Assembly (NCBI GenBank): GCA_023416735.1
Contig: JAEZGX010000001.1
Coordinates: forward strand, 62,001 to 126,000
Source: Verrucomicrobiota bacterium
GTDB lineage: Bacteria; Verrucomicrobiota; Verrucomicrobiia; Opitutales; Opitutaceae
DNA length: 64,000 nt
Direction of reading: 5' to 3'
In this document: positions 33,341-42,233 of the stretch, piece after piece
Position numbering within the stretch: position 1 is the first letter of the stretch
How the letters are laid out: each line of letters starts with the position of its first letter
Program-made: the position numbers and the translations under genes
The notes under the pieces: generated by a model
Told to the model about the DNA's origin: nothing
Database searches by the model: none
The model's input: only the letters and a program-made list of their open reading frames with translations

Positions 33341-34948
33341 TTACTTCGCTCCGTGCGCGATCGCTTCCGCGCGCCGGTAGTTTTCGCGAAACAAGTCGCC
33401 CAACCGCTTCCCGAACGCGAGTTCCTCCGCCTTGTTCTTCGAGTTCAGCGCGCGCTTGATCTCCCCTTCCGCCCGCTCGTAGCTCACCGCCGAAAGATCC
33501 TGCAACACCGCGAGCGCCCGCTCCTTCGCCGGGCCATCGGCCGCCGCAATCGCGCGCCACGCCCGCTGCAGCTCACCGTGCGTATCCAAAGCCATGACAC
33601 GGATGATAAACGACATCTCGCGAAACAAATGGCCCGTCCGCTCCGCGCGATACACCAACTGCTCCTCCTCCTCGAAGGGATGCTCGTCCGGATCGCTGCG
33701 AAACTTCCTCCAATCCTTGTTCTCGTAAAAGTCCCGGCGCACCGGCAGCCGTCGCAACGCATAACGCTCCGGCCCTCCCGGCGAGCCTGGCCGGAAGTTC
33801 CACAACTTTTGCCCTTCCAACGTGAACGCAAAATCCATGAACGCTTCCGCCACGTCGCGATGCGGCGCACCGCGCAGGATCGCAATTGGATCCACCGACG
33901 GCACCGTCCCGCCGAGCGGCGTCGAAAACCCTAATCGTCCTTCGTCCGTCCCGCTGCGCTGCGCCGCCACCTCCGCCTGCGCGCGCCCATAAAAATCGAT
34001 GCAGATTCCCGCCGCGCAATTTCCCTGCGCCACATCGATCGGCGGCTTCTGCGACGAATCGGTAAAATAACGCGCATTCGCCCCGATCAGCTGCAGCCAC
34101 CGCAATCCCGCCAGCCAGCCTTCCCGCACTGCCGCCGCCTCGTCTTCGGCGCTGCCCGTCGCCGTCCGCGCGCGGCGTTGCATCTCCTGCTGGATCACAT
34201 TCTCGAACGCCTTCGCGATCGAACTGCTCTTGGTCGGATCGGCGAGCGCAACTTCCCCAATCAACCGCGGATCAGCCAAATCCCGCCAACGCTCCGGCGG
34301 CTGCTCGATCCCCAACCGCCGCAATGCGTCGCGATTGTAGATGATGCCGTAAGTGCTCAACACGTTCCCCACCCACCGTCCTTCGGGATCGCGATAAGGT
34401 TCTCCCGCAAACTCCAGCGGCACCACGGCTTCATCGAGCCACTCCCGTCCCTCATTTCTCCGCGTCGGCACGATCCGGCCCGCCTCCGCCTGCAGCATGA
34501 AATCGTAGCTTCCGCCGCCGAAAAACAAATCGATCCCGCAGCTCACTTCCGACTCCAGAAACGCTTCTCGCGCCGCCCGCGCCTCCGCCGACGCATCCGC
34601 GCCGAGGCGGGCATTCGCGAATCCCGCTTGCACTTCGCTGCTCCACGACCGCCCCAACTTCCCGGTCCAATGATTGCGAAACGCGGCCACATACTCCGAC
34701 TCCAGAAATCGCGCGATCTCGCTCGTCCCGCCGATCACGCGCCAGTCCAACGCCACCGTCCGTCCCGTCTTCTCGCGATACCATTTCCGGAATCCCACCC
34801 CAAATTCGTGCCGTATCGCCTCGTTGTGCGGCGTGATAATCGTCAGCACATCGTCCGCCCGCTCCGCCCGATGCTGCTCTGGCCGAAACAAAAAGGGCAA
34901 AGCCACGATGGCTGCCAGCATCAGAAGAATGGTCGCCCGTTTCAGCAT
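33341..34948 (-). CDS. ABC transporter extracellular binding protein (iron/polyamine type)
   Basis: A 535-residue protein with an N-terminal hydrophobic signal or anchor (ATILLMLAAIVALPFLF). 'LTIITPHNEAIRHEFGVGFRKWY' is the first lobe of type 2 periplasmic binding proteins (Fe3+/thiamine/spermidine class), and 'FGGGSYDFMLQAEAGRIVP', 'STYGIIYNRDALRRLGIEQPPERWRDLADPRLIGEVALADP' and 'AFMDFAFTLEGQKL' are typical later segments. It is longer than the usual 330-350 residues, with a C-terminal extension. The ATPase gene lies 34 bp upstream on the same strand. No permease gene is next to either of them, so the membrane subunit must be elsewhere. The ligand cannot be assigned. Confidence 0.82.
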   Translation of the reverse strand: MLKRATILLMLAAIVALPFLFRPEQHRAERADDVLTIITPHNEAIRHEFGVGFRKWYREKTGRTVALDWRVIGGTSEIARFLESEYVAAFRNHWTGKLGRSWSSEVQAGFANARLGADASAEARAAREAFLESEVSCGIDLFFGGGSYDFMLQAEAGRIVPTRRNEGREWLDEAVVPLEFAGEPYRDPEGRWVGNVLSTYGIIYNRDALRRLGIEQPPERWRDLADPRLIGEVALADPTKSSSIAKAFENVIQQEMQRRARTATGSAEDEAAAVREGWLAGLRWLQLIGANARYFTDSSQKPPIDVAQGNCAAGICIDFYGRAQAEVAAQRSGTDEGRLGFSTPLGGTVPSVDPIAILRGAPHRDVAEAFMDFAFTLEGQKLWNFRPGSPGGPERYALRRLPVRRDFYENKDWRKFRSDPDEHPFEEEEQLVYRAERTGHLFREMSFIIRVMALDTHGELQRAWRAIAAADGPAKERALAVLQDLSAVSYERAEGEIKRALNSKNKAEELAFGKRLGDLFRENYRRAEAIAHGAK

Positions 34949-34982
34949 CTTCCCTCCTCAAATCCTTCGACGCTGGCCCCTC

Positions 34983-36050
34983 TCACTCGCTCAACACGAC
35001 CACGTCTTCCGGATCGGCACTCGCGTATAAATCGCCTCCGGCCGCGCCGACAAATCGCGGATTCAACTCGAAAATCTTCAAAGCCATTGCACCGGCCACG
35101 AACTCGTATTGCGCCACCTCACCCAGATAAATCGCTTCCCCGATCCGACCTTTCACGCGATTGGCCGCCGGCTCCTCCCGGCTGAGTTTCCAACATTCCG
35201 GGCGTATCGAAAGTGTCACGACATCATGCACCGCGGGCATCTTCGCCGGATCCCCCGGCACGCCTTCGAAAGCGCCAATCTGCGTCTGCACGAACACGCG
35301 CCCGTTTTCCACGCGCCCCACCGTCCCCGTAATAAAATCCGTTTCCCCAATAAAGTTCGCCACCGTTTTGCACACCGGTCGCCGGTAGATCTCGCGCGGC
35401 GTTCCCACCTGCAGCACCCGCCCGCTCTCGAGAATCGCCATCCGATCCGAAATCGAAAGCGCCTCTTTTTGATCGTGCGTCACGTAAACCGTCGTGAGTT
35501 TGAACTCCTTGCACACGCGCCGAATCTCCGCGCGCATCTCCAGCCGCAGCTTGGCATCGAGATTCGAGAGCGGCTCATCGAGTAACAAGCACCGGGGCCG
35601 AATCACAAGCGCCCGCGCCAACGCCACGCGCTGCTGCTGTCCCCCTGACAACTGGTTCGGCCGCCGTTCCGCATACCCGCCCATTTTCACTGACTCGAGC
35701 GCTTCGCTCACCCGCCGCGCAATCTCGGCTTTTGGCACCTTTCGCTCCTCCAATCCGAACGCTACGTTCTCCGCCACCGTCATGTGCGGCCACAACGCGT
35801 AGCTCTGAAACATCATTCCCGTGTTCCGTTTGTGCGGCGCCAACCGCGTGACGTCCTCCTCTCCGAAGAGAATCTTCCCTTCGTCCGGGATGTAAAATCC
35901 TGCCATGCTTCGCAGTAGCGTGGTTTTTCCACATCCGCTGGGACCAAGCAGAAAGAAAAGTTCTCCCGGCTCAATCGTCAGATCAAGGTCACGCAAGGCA
36001 GTCACTGCGCCAAAGCGCTTGGTGAATTTCTGGATACGGATCGAAATCAT
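34983..36050 (-). CDS. ABC transporter ATP-binding protein (FbpC/PotA type)
   Basis: A 355-residue ATPase. Walker A 'GPSGCGKTTLLRSMAG', Q-loop 'GMMFQSYALWPHMTV', signature 'NQLSGGQQQRVALARAL', Walker B 'CLLLDEPLSNLDAKLR' and H-loop 'VYVTHDQKEAL' are all intact. The C-terminal third is a TOBE domain ('TLSIRPECWKL ... GEAIYLGEVAQYEF'). This is the iron/spermidine/putrescine importer subclass. It is transcribed with the binding protein and is divergent from hpt; the 121 bp between the two starts should hold both promoters. Confidence 0.93.
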   Translation of the reverse strand: MISIRIQKFTKRFGAVTALRDLDLTIEPGELFFLLGPSGCGKTTLLRSMAGFYIPDEGKILFGEEDVTRLAPHKRNTGMMFQSYALWPHMTVAENVAFGLEERKVPKAEIARRVSEALESVKMGGYAERRPNQLSGGQQQRVALARALVIRPRCLLLDEPLSNLDAKLRLEMRAEIRRVCKEFKLTTVYVTHDQKEALSISDRMAILESGRVLQVGTPREIYRRPVCKTVANFIGETDFITGTVGRVENGRVFVQTQIGAFEGVPGDPAKMPAVHDVVTLSIRPECWKLSREEPAANRVKGRIGEAIYLGEVAQYEFVAGAMALKIFELNPRFVGAAGGDLYASADPEDVVVLSE

Positions 36051-36171
36051 GAACAGCGGCCTCGCGCCGGCGCGCGAAGCAAGATTCCGGCCTCCTGCGA
36101 GTCAAAATAATAAACCCATCGGGCTCATGGTTCCATTTGCCAGCCATCGCTCCGTTCGTCTCGCTTTCGCC

Positions 36172-36759
36172 ATGCCCACGGCCGCCCCTTCGAAGCGTTC
36201 CCGTCGCCGAACCCTTCATCCCGATCTCGAGTCGGTGCTTTACACCGAGGAGCAGATCAAACGCCGCGTTCGCGGACTCGCCCGCGAGATCAAGGCCGTT
36301 TACGGCCACCGCGAGTTCACGATCGTCTCGCTCATCAACGGCGCCGTCATGTTCACGGCCGATCTCATGCGAGAAATCGACAATCCCGTTCGGCTCGATT
36401 GCATCCGTGTTTCCAGCTACGGCAGCCGCACGAAATCCGTCGGCACACCCCAGATCGTCGCCTCGCTCACGCTCGACATCAAAGACCGCCACGTGCTCGT
36501 GATCGATGACATCCTCGATACGGGCAAAACGCTTTCACTTGTCGCCTCGCTCGCCCGCAAGCTGCGTCCTGCCAGCCTCCGCAGCTGCGTCCTGCTCGAC
36601 AAGAAAGAGCGGCGCGAAGTCGAGTTCGAGGCCGACTTCGTTGGCTTCGAAATCCCCAACAAGTTCGTCGTCGGTTACGGCCTCGATTTCGCCGAACGCT
36701 ATCGAAATCTTCCCTGCATCGGCGTGCTCAAGGCGGAACTGCAAAAGCTCCCTACGTAA
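36172..36759 (+). CDS. hpt: Hypoxanthine phosphoribosyltransferase
   Basis: A 195-residue purine-salvage enzyme converting hypoxanthine or guanine to IMP or GMP with PRPP. 'VSLINGAVMFTADLMREI' is the first PRTase segment, 'RVSSYGSRTKSVG' the flexible catalytic loop (S-Y-G), and 'VLVIDDILDTGKTL' the PRPP-binding motif. 'DFVGFEIPNKFVVGYGLDFAERYRNLP' is the purine-binding hood. I chose ATG 36172; ATG 36127 would add fifteen non-conserved residues. A strong hairpin terminator follows 37 bp after the stop. Confidence 0.95.
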   Translation: MPTAAPSKRSRRRTLHPDLESVLYTEEQIKRRVRGLAREIKAVYGHREFTIVSLINGAVMFTADLMREIDNPVRLDCIRVSSYGSRTKSVGTPQIVASLTLDIKDRHVLVIDDILDTGKTLSLVASLARKLRPASLRSCVLLDKKERREVEFEADFVGFEIPNKFVVGYGLDFAERYRNLPCIGVLKAELQKLPT

Positions 36760-36796
36760 CCGGTTTTTCACTACGCCCGTTCGCGAGCAGAAAAAA

Positions 36797-36823
36797 GCCG
36801 CCCGATCTCCGGGCGGCTTTTTT
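36797..36823. terminator. Bidirectional Rho-independent terminator
   Basis: Inverted repeat GCCGCCCG (36797-36804) and CGGGCGGC (36810-36817) with a five-base loop, followed by a T run on the plus strand and preceded by an A run at 36791-36796. It can end hpt transcription on the plus strand and the 36868-40632 gene on the minus strand. Confidence 0.9.
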
Positions 36824-36867
36824 ATCGAAAACAAAGAGGCGGAGCGCATCCGCCTCCTGTCGCAGGA

Positions 36868-39800
36868 TTACTTCGTCTTGAACTCCTTCGATCCGACGAT
36901 CTTCGCCTTGTTGCTGCCGGGCGCACAGTAGTAAACGTCCACGCGATAACGCTTCTTGCCCTTGCCCGTCGGGATTTTCAGGCAGTAGTCGTTATCGCTG
37001 TTGATCGTGTAATGGGACGATCCGTAGAGCTTCGACGGACCATAGCTGCCGTTGTCGCGCACCTCGGACACTGCGAACTGGACGGTGTAATCGCGCAGGC
37101 TCTTTTTGTTCGAACCCGTGAAGACCTTGCACTCGACCTTCGCGGAATCACCGCCCTTGGGCGATTTGCCGTCCTTCAGGAAGCCCTTCCAGTCGATGCC
37201 GCACTTCGAGTCTTCCTGAGTCTTCTTCACCTTGAAGGTCACCTTGCTGCTCGCGCTCACGCCGCCGCTGGTCGTGGTGGCCGTCAGCGTGTAGGTGCCC
37301 GGCTCCTTGATCGTGAGATACCCCGTGCCTTTCGCTTCTTCCGAGCCGATGCCAAGCTTGGAAACGTTCAGATCGCGGCCGTTCAATGCGACTTTGATCG
37401 CCGAGATGGGCGCGTTCGACTTGGCGAGCACCGAGAACGGAATCGACGGCGGGTTCTTACCGGCTTCGTAGCTGAACTCTTCGCCATTCTTCGGATCCAG
37501 AATGGAGATCGAAGGTTTAGCCGTTTGCGCCACGGCGTAGAAGGTGAACGACTTCGTCGTCGTGCCGCTCTTGTCCGTCGCGCTGACCGTGAGGACATGT
37601 TTGCCCGAGGTCTTCACCGACATGGTGCCGGAACCCGTCGCATTCGCACTGCCAAGTCCGCTCGCCGTAACGTTCAGAGAGTTACCATCGAGCTTGGCGG
37701 TCAGCTTCGAAATGCCGCCCGATTGGCTGCTGGCCTTGAACGAGAAAGCAACGCTGCGCGGCTGGCAGTTGAAGATCGAGATGTTCGTCTCCGAGGGGGA
37801 CGTGATCGTCACAGCCGGCGGCTCGGAGGATTTGACGGTAAACGTCACCGACTTGGTCACGCTCACATTGCACGCATTGTCATAGCTCTTGGCAGTGAAC
37901 GTGTAGGTGCCGGGTTTCGCGATCTTCAACGTTCCCGAACCTTTCGCATTCGATGTGCCGACGCCCGATTTGCCCAGGCTGATCGAGCTGCCATTGAGCA
38001 TGGCCGAGATCCCGTCGATCGTCGCTCCGTCGGAAATCGTCGAACTGAACGAAAACGGAATGCTGATGGAGCTGTCGCCGCAGTAGCGCGAATCGCCGGC
38101 GAGCGAGTAAACCGCTCCATTGCCAGGAGAGTGAATGGTGAGCGCAATCTCGGGCTTCTTCACGACGACCTTGAACGTCACCGTCGTCGTGGCGACCTGC
38201 CCCTTGGTGTCCGTCGCTTTCACCACGAACACGTGTTCGCCGGCGCCACGCACGCTGAGGGTCGCGGTTCCTTTTGCGGTCGCGGTGTTGAGCCCGCTGG
38301 TGGAGCTCAGCGAAACCGACTTCCCATCAAGTGTGGCCGTGAGGGTTTTGACTTTGCTTCCGTTGGACTGCGCGACGAACGCTACCGGAATGCGCAGCGT
38401 CTCGCAGGGATCGCAAACGGTATAAATGGACTGCGGCGCTTGAGTGATCGTGACCTTCAACGTCGGCGCAGTAGTTCCTTTCACTTCAAACGTGACGGAC
38501 GTGGTCGCGCTAATCCCCGCCGCGGTATTCGTATCGGTCGCTGTGACCGTATAAACGCCGGGCTTCGTGATGACCAGATTGCCCGAAGCGGTCGCCGTGG
38601 CCGACGAGCCCAAGCCTGTGGTGCTGGTGATCGACACCGGCGTTCCGGAAAGCGTGCCAGTGATGGTATCGACGGTCGCACCTGCTGTGATATTGCCCGT
38701 GAAGACGAAGGGAATGTTCAACGTGCCGCTCGACGGCAGCGTATAAGGCGAGTTGGCCGCAATCTGCGGATTGATCGCAATTGTGATGACGGGGTCGTTC
38801 ACCGTCACCTTGAACGAAACCTGCGTGGTCACCACCTGCCCATAGGTGTCCACGCCGGTGGCCACCAAGGTATATTCAGCGGTCCCGCTCGTGGGTGCCG
38901 GGATGGTGAGCGTTCCATTCCCCGTCGCCACCAGCGCAGTGCCATTCGCGGTTGAGGTGATCGCCACCGGATCGCCATCAAACGTGACGCTCTGGCTGAC
39001 AATATACGCTCCCGTGCTGCTCGTCTCGATTGCAAACGGGACCGTCAGCGACTTGCCGCGAAGAGTCGTGTAAGTGGCATCGGGCGCTTGCGTGAAAACA
39101 ATCGCCGGCGGGGGCGGCGGCGTGACTGTAAACGTCGCGGAATCAAACGCACTCAACCCTAACGCCGTGTTCGTTGCCGTCGCATTCAGCGTATAGGTTC
39201 CTGGCTGCAGATTGAACATCGTGCCGGAGCCCGTCGCCGTCGGCGTCTCCAAACCTGCCGTAGAGGTGAGCGTCAGGGGCGTCGTGCTGTCGTCATCCGC
39301 CAAAGTCGCGGCGATCGTCTTCACGGGAACACCTTCCGTGGCCACGCCCGTGAAACTAAACGCAAGATTCAGCGGCGAAGCATCGGGCGGAAGCGAGATG
39401 CTCGCTCCATCGATCGGATTCGCAATGTTCACGGAAATCTCCGGCGTCACCTCAGCCACGACAAAGGTGGCCGTTGCCGTCGCACTGCCGTAAGGGCTCG
39501 TCGCCGTCACCGCGATCGTATGCTGACCGAGCCCGTCCGGCGTATTCGCATCGAACACGAATTCGCCCGCCCCGGTCGCGACGAGCGTTCCCAAGTCATG
39601 CAGCTCATCCGGCGTGAAGGGCTCGCCGTCAAGTGTTGCAGTGAGCGTTTGGATTTCGCCGAGCGGGGAAGACCCCACAAACGCATACGGCACGGTGACC
39701 GACGTGACTCCACGAACATAAGTGTAAGTCGGATTGTTGACGGGTGGATTGATCACCACGGTCGGCGGCGGCACTTCCTGGACCACAACGAAGGTGCTGG

Positions 39801-40632
39801 AGGTAAAACTGGACCCGGCGCGGTTCGTTGCTTCCGCCGTGATCGTGTAGGTTCCCGCTTGCGTCACCGGCACCGTAACCTCGCCCAACGTGTCAGGCGT
39901 GCCGAGTCCCGTGAGAACCAGCGCCAGCGGCATGTCCGTCATGAACGGCACGCCGTCCTCCGTCTCGCCGCTCAGCGTCGCCTCCAACACATCCACCGGA
40001 GCCGCGGGAGTCGCAGCGCCCGAAACGTCAATCCTCACCGGCACCGCCGGCCCGCCGATCACGTATGTAAACTCTGCCCCGTCTGCCGGCGCGCTGATCG
40101 TCACGGCCGGAGGCGTCAAACCCGCCGGGAGCTGCGCCTGGGCGTTGATACGGGTTCCTTCATCCTTAAACCCCGCGGGCCATCCCGCCGTCGTAATGAG
40201 ATACTTGAAATTACCTTCGTCGGAACCAATCGGAATGTCGGTGCGGACGCGCACCACTTGCGACTGATTCGGCCCGGTAAACGTCAGCGTGTTCTTCGGC
40301 CCGCCATGGAGCGGATCTACGAAGGTGATGAACGAAGATGATGTTTGCTCGTCAACGCCCTCGGGAGCCTCTTCAACGGCTAAAACCAACGAGATCGTCC
40401 AATTACCCAGACCGAGGTTTCCCGGCGTAGTGATGGTCAGATCGTAGTAGGTCGAAAATGGCTGAAGCCCCTGCTGCTGCTGGGTCACCTTCGGATTGTA
40501 GAGAACCTCGTCCCCGCCGGCGGGCGGTCCCCATTGCGCCCATGCCGGCGCCGAAAGGCCGCATAATGCGACGCACCAAACTAACGCTTGCCAAATTTTT
40601 GCTAGGCTCGGGGGGATTTGATGCGGGTGCAT
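36868..40632 (-). CDS. Large exported protein with nine alternating Ig-like beta-sandwich repeats
   Basis: A 1,254-residue protein with a signal peptide ending 'LSAPAWA' near residue 31. After a ~140-residue N-terminal domain come nine ~100-residue repeats of Ig/cadherin-like type, each with 'L-x-A-x-L-x-G', 'A-T-G-x-G-x-L' and a final 'x-V-T-F-x-V' strand. Odd-numbered repeats end in '(P)GTYTxTA', even-numbered ones in 'xxHxxxVxAT', so the unit of duplication appears to be a pair. Repeats 6, 7 and 8 and the Lys-rich C-terminal domain contain cysteines that may form disulfides. There is no PEP-CTERM tail, LPXTG motif or membrane anchor. It is probably a surface or matrix protein. I chose ATG 40632; a GTG at 40647 is possible. 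ugd lies directly upstream on the same strand. Confidence 0.85.
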   Translation of the reverse strand: MHPHQIPPSLAKIWQALVWCVALCGLSAPAWAQWGPPAGGDEVLYNPKVTQQQQGLQPFSTYYDLTITTPGNLGLGNWTISLVLAVEEAPEGVDEQTSSSFITFVDPLHGGPKNTLTFTGPNQSQVVRVRTDIPIGSDEGNFKYLITTAGWPAGFKDEGTRINAQAQLPAGLTPPAVTISAPADGAEFTYVIGGPAVPVRIDVSGAATPAAPVDVLEATLSGETEDGVPFMTDMPLALVLTGLGTPDTLGEVTVPVTQAGTYTITAEATNRAGSSFTSSTFVVVQEVPPPTVVINPPVNNPTYTYVRGVTSVTVPYAFVGSSPLGEIQTLTATLDGEPFTPDELHDLGTLVATGAGEFVFDANTPDGLGQHTIAVTATSPYGSATATATFVVAEVTPEISVNIANPIDGASISLPPDASPLNLAFSFTGVATEGVPVKTIAATLADDDSTTPLTLTSTAGLETPTATGSGTMFNLQPGTYTLNATATNTALGLSAFDSATFTVTPPPPPAIVFTQAPDATYTTLRGKSLTVPFAIETSSTGAYIVSQSVTFDGDPVAITSTANGTALVATGNGTLTIPAPTSGTAEYTLVATGVDTYGQVVTTQVSFKVTVNDPVITIAINPQIAANSPYTLPSSGTLNIPFVFTGNITAGATVDTITGTLSGTPVSITSTTGLGSSATATASGNLVITKPGVYTVTATDTNTAAGISATTSVTFEVKGTTAPTLKVTITQAPQSIYTVCDPCETLRIPVAFVAQSNGSKVKTLTATLDGKSVSLSSTSGLNTATAKGTATLSVRGAGEHVFVVKATDTKGQVATTTVTFKVVVKKPEIALTIHSPGNGAVYSLAGDSRYCGDSSISIPFSFSSTISDGATIDGISAMLNGSSISLGKSGVGTSNAKGSGTLKIAKPGTYTFTAKSYDNACNVSVTKSVTFTVKSSEPPAVTITSPSETNISIFNCQPRSVAFSFKASSQSGGISKLTAKLDGNSLNVTASGLGSANATGSGTMSVKTSGKHVLTVSATDKSGTTTKSFTFYAVAQTAKPSISILDPKNGEEFSYEAGKNPPSIPFSVLAKSNAPISAIKVALNGRDLNVSKLGIGSEEAKGTGYLTIKEPGTYTLTATTTSGGVSASSKVTFKVKKTQEDSKCGIDWKGFLKDGKSPKGGDSAKVECKVFTGSNKKSLRDYTVQFAVSEVRDNGSYGPSKLYGSSHYTINSDNDYCLKIPTGKGKKRYRVDVYYCAPGSNKAKIVGSKEFKTK

Positions 40633-40752
40633 AGGGAACTGGATCACGTCGATCTAGGAGTTTCCCCCTAGATGTCGACGCCTTCCTTACCTAAGCACCC
40701 AAGCAGTTTCCCTAACAGCCGGACTGGAACGAGTTAGGGAATTAAAAGTTAC

Positions 40753-42111
40753 TTACTTACCAATCCCGAAAACTCGGAACCCCGTCTCTCTGAGCGCCTT
40801 GAGGTCCAAGATATTTCGACCGTCGAATAAGAACGCGGGCTTGCTCATCGACTCGAAAATTCGGCCGTAATCGAGCGTCTTGAATTCGTCCCATTCTGTG
40901 ACGATCGCGATGGCGTGCGCACCTTTCGCTGCTTCGTAGGCGTCGGTCGCGACGGTGAGTTTCGCCAGATCCGCGCCGACCGCCTTGATGTCGCGCCGCA
41001 CCTCCTCGGCAGGCACCTTCGGATCGTAAACCGTTACATGCGCCTGCTCGGCGAGCAGATCCCGGCACACGGAAATCGCGGCCGACTCGCGCGTATCGTT
41101 GGTGTCCTTCTTGAACGCAAAACCGAGCACGGCGATTTTCTTGTCCGCGACCGAATTGAAGAGCGCTTTCACGATCCGGGTCGCGAACCGGCGCTTTTGC
41201 CAGTCGTTCATTCGGACCACCCCTTCCCAATACGAAGCAACCTCCGGCAGCCCGAAGTGCTCGCACAAATACACCAGGTTCAGGATGTCCTTCTGAAAAC
41301 AGGATCCGCCGAACCCGACCGATGCCTTCAAAAACTTCGGCCCGATGCGCGAATCCTTGCCGATCGCGTGCGCCACCTCGTCCACGTCCGCACCAGTGGC
41401 TTCGCACAGGGCGGAGATGGAATTGATCGACGAAATGCGCTGCGCCAGGAAGGCATTCGCGACCAGCTTCGAAAGCTCCGACGACCAGAGATTCGTCGTG
41501 ATGATGCGGTCTCGCGGCACCCAACGACCGTAAACTTCCACCAACTTCTCCACCGCCGCTTCGCCGCCGGGCGTGCGCTCGCCGCCGATCAACACCCGGT
41601 CCGGTTCGTGAAGATCCGCGATGGCCGTTCCTTCGGCCAGAAACTCCGGATTCGACAACACCTCGAACTTCACGCCGCGCGAATTCGCCGCCAGAATATC
41701 TTTGATCGTCTCCGCCGTCTTCACGGGGATCGTCGATTTTTCGACGATGATCTTTGGCGTCGTCGCAACTTCCGCGATCGTTCGCGCCACCGATTCGATG
41801 AAACGCAAATCCGCCGCCCGACCCGACCCGACGCCATAGTTCTTCGTCGGCGTATTCACCGCCACAAAGATGATGTCGGAGTCGTTGATCGCCCCGCGCA
41901 CATCCGTCGAAAAGTGAAGATTCCGCCCCCGCGCCTGCCGCACGACGTCATCGAGGCCGGGCTCGTAAATCGGCAGCTCATCCGAGTTCCACGCCGCGAT
42001 CCGCGCGGAATTCATGTCCACGACCCGCACTTCGATGTCGGGAGCTTTCAACGCGATCATGGCCATCGTCGGTCCTCCGACATAGCCCGCACCAATACAG
42101 CAGATTTTCAT
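40753..42111 (-). CDS. ugd: UDP-glucose 6-dehydrogenase family nucleotide-sugar dehydrogenase
   Basis: A 452-residue NAD-dependent enzyme that oxidises UDP-glucose to UDP-glucuronate, a precursor of surface polysaccharides. 'MKICCIGAGYVGGPTMAMIA' is the Rossmann motif at the start; 'VAVNTPTKNYG', 'EKSTIPVKTA' and 'NPEFLAEGTAI' are family signatures, and the catalytic Cys is in 'GFGGSCFQKDILN'. 'LGFAFKKDTNDTRES' starts the UDP-binding domain. The 450-residue length and the 'GTAI-DL' segment resemble the longer, animal-type branch of the family. A short AGGA lies eight bases before the ATG. It lies downstream of the ftsH terminator, and the large exported protein follows on the same strand after 120 bp. 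Confidence 0.93.
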   Translation of the reverse strand: MKICCIGAGYVGGPTMAMIALKAPDIEVRVVDMNSARIAAWNSDELPIYEPGLDDVVRQARGRNLHFSTDVRGAINDSDIIFVAVNTPTKNYGVGSGRAADLRFIESVARTIAEVATTPKIIVEKSTIPVKTAETIKDILAANSRGVKFEVLSNPEFLAEGTAIADLHEPDRVLIGGERTPGGEAAVEKLVEVYGRWVPRDRIITTNLWSSELSKLVANAFLAQRISSINSISALCEATGADVDEVAHAIGKDSRIGPKFLKASVGFGGSCFQKDILNLVYLCEHFGLPEVASYWEGVVRMNDWQKRRFATRIVKALFNSVADKKIAVLGFAFKKDTNDTRESAAISVCRDLLAEQAHVTVYDPKVPAEEVRRDIKAVGADLAKLTVATDAYEAAKGAHAIAIVTEWDEFKTLDYGRIFESMSKPAFLFDGRNILDLKALRETGFRVFGIGK

Positions 42112-42182
42112 GTATAATATCCTGTTATCCCGATCCTTGATCCCTTTCCAAGGCGATTTCTCGGGAGCGCGCTACCGACCAC

Positions 42183-42208
42183 AAAAAAGGCGCGGGGTTC
42201 GCCGCGCC
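42183..42208 (-). terminator. Rho-independent terminator of the serS-tilS-ftsH run
   Basis: Stem GGCGCGG (42189-42195) and CCGCGCC (42202-42208) with a six-base loop. On the minus strand it is followed by six T residues (plus-strand A run 42183-42188). It lies about 25 bp beyond the ftsH stop codon. Confidence 0.88.
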
Positions 42209-42233
42209 CTCGGTAAACACTCCCTGGGAATCC

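Noticed and set aside
37012..38955. 647-codon frame opposite the large repeat protein
   Set aside because: Its apparent repetitiveness (Arg/Gly/His-rich) is the antisense of the real tandem repeats.
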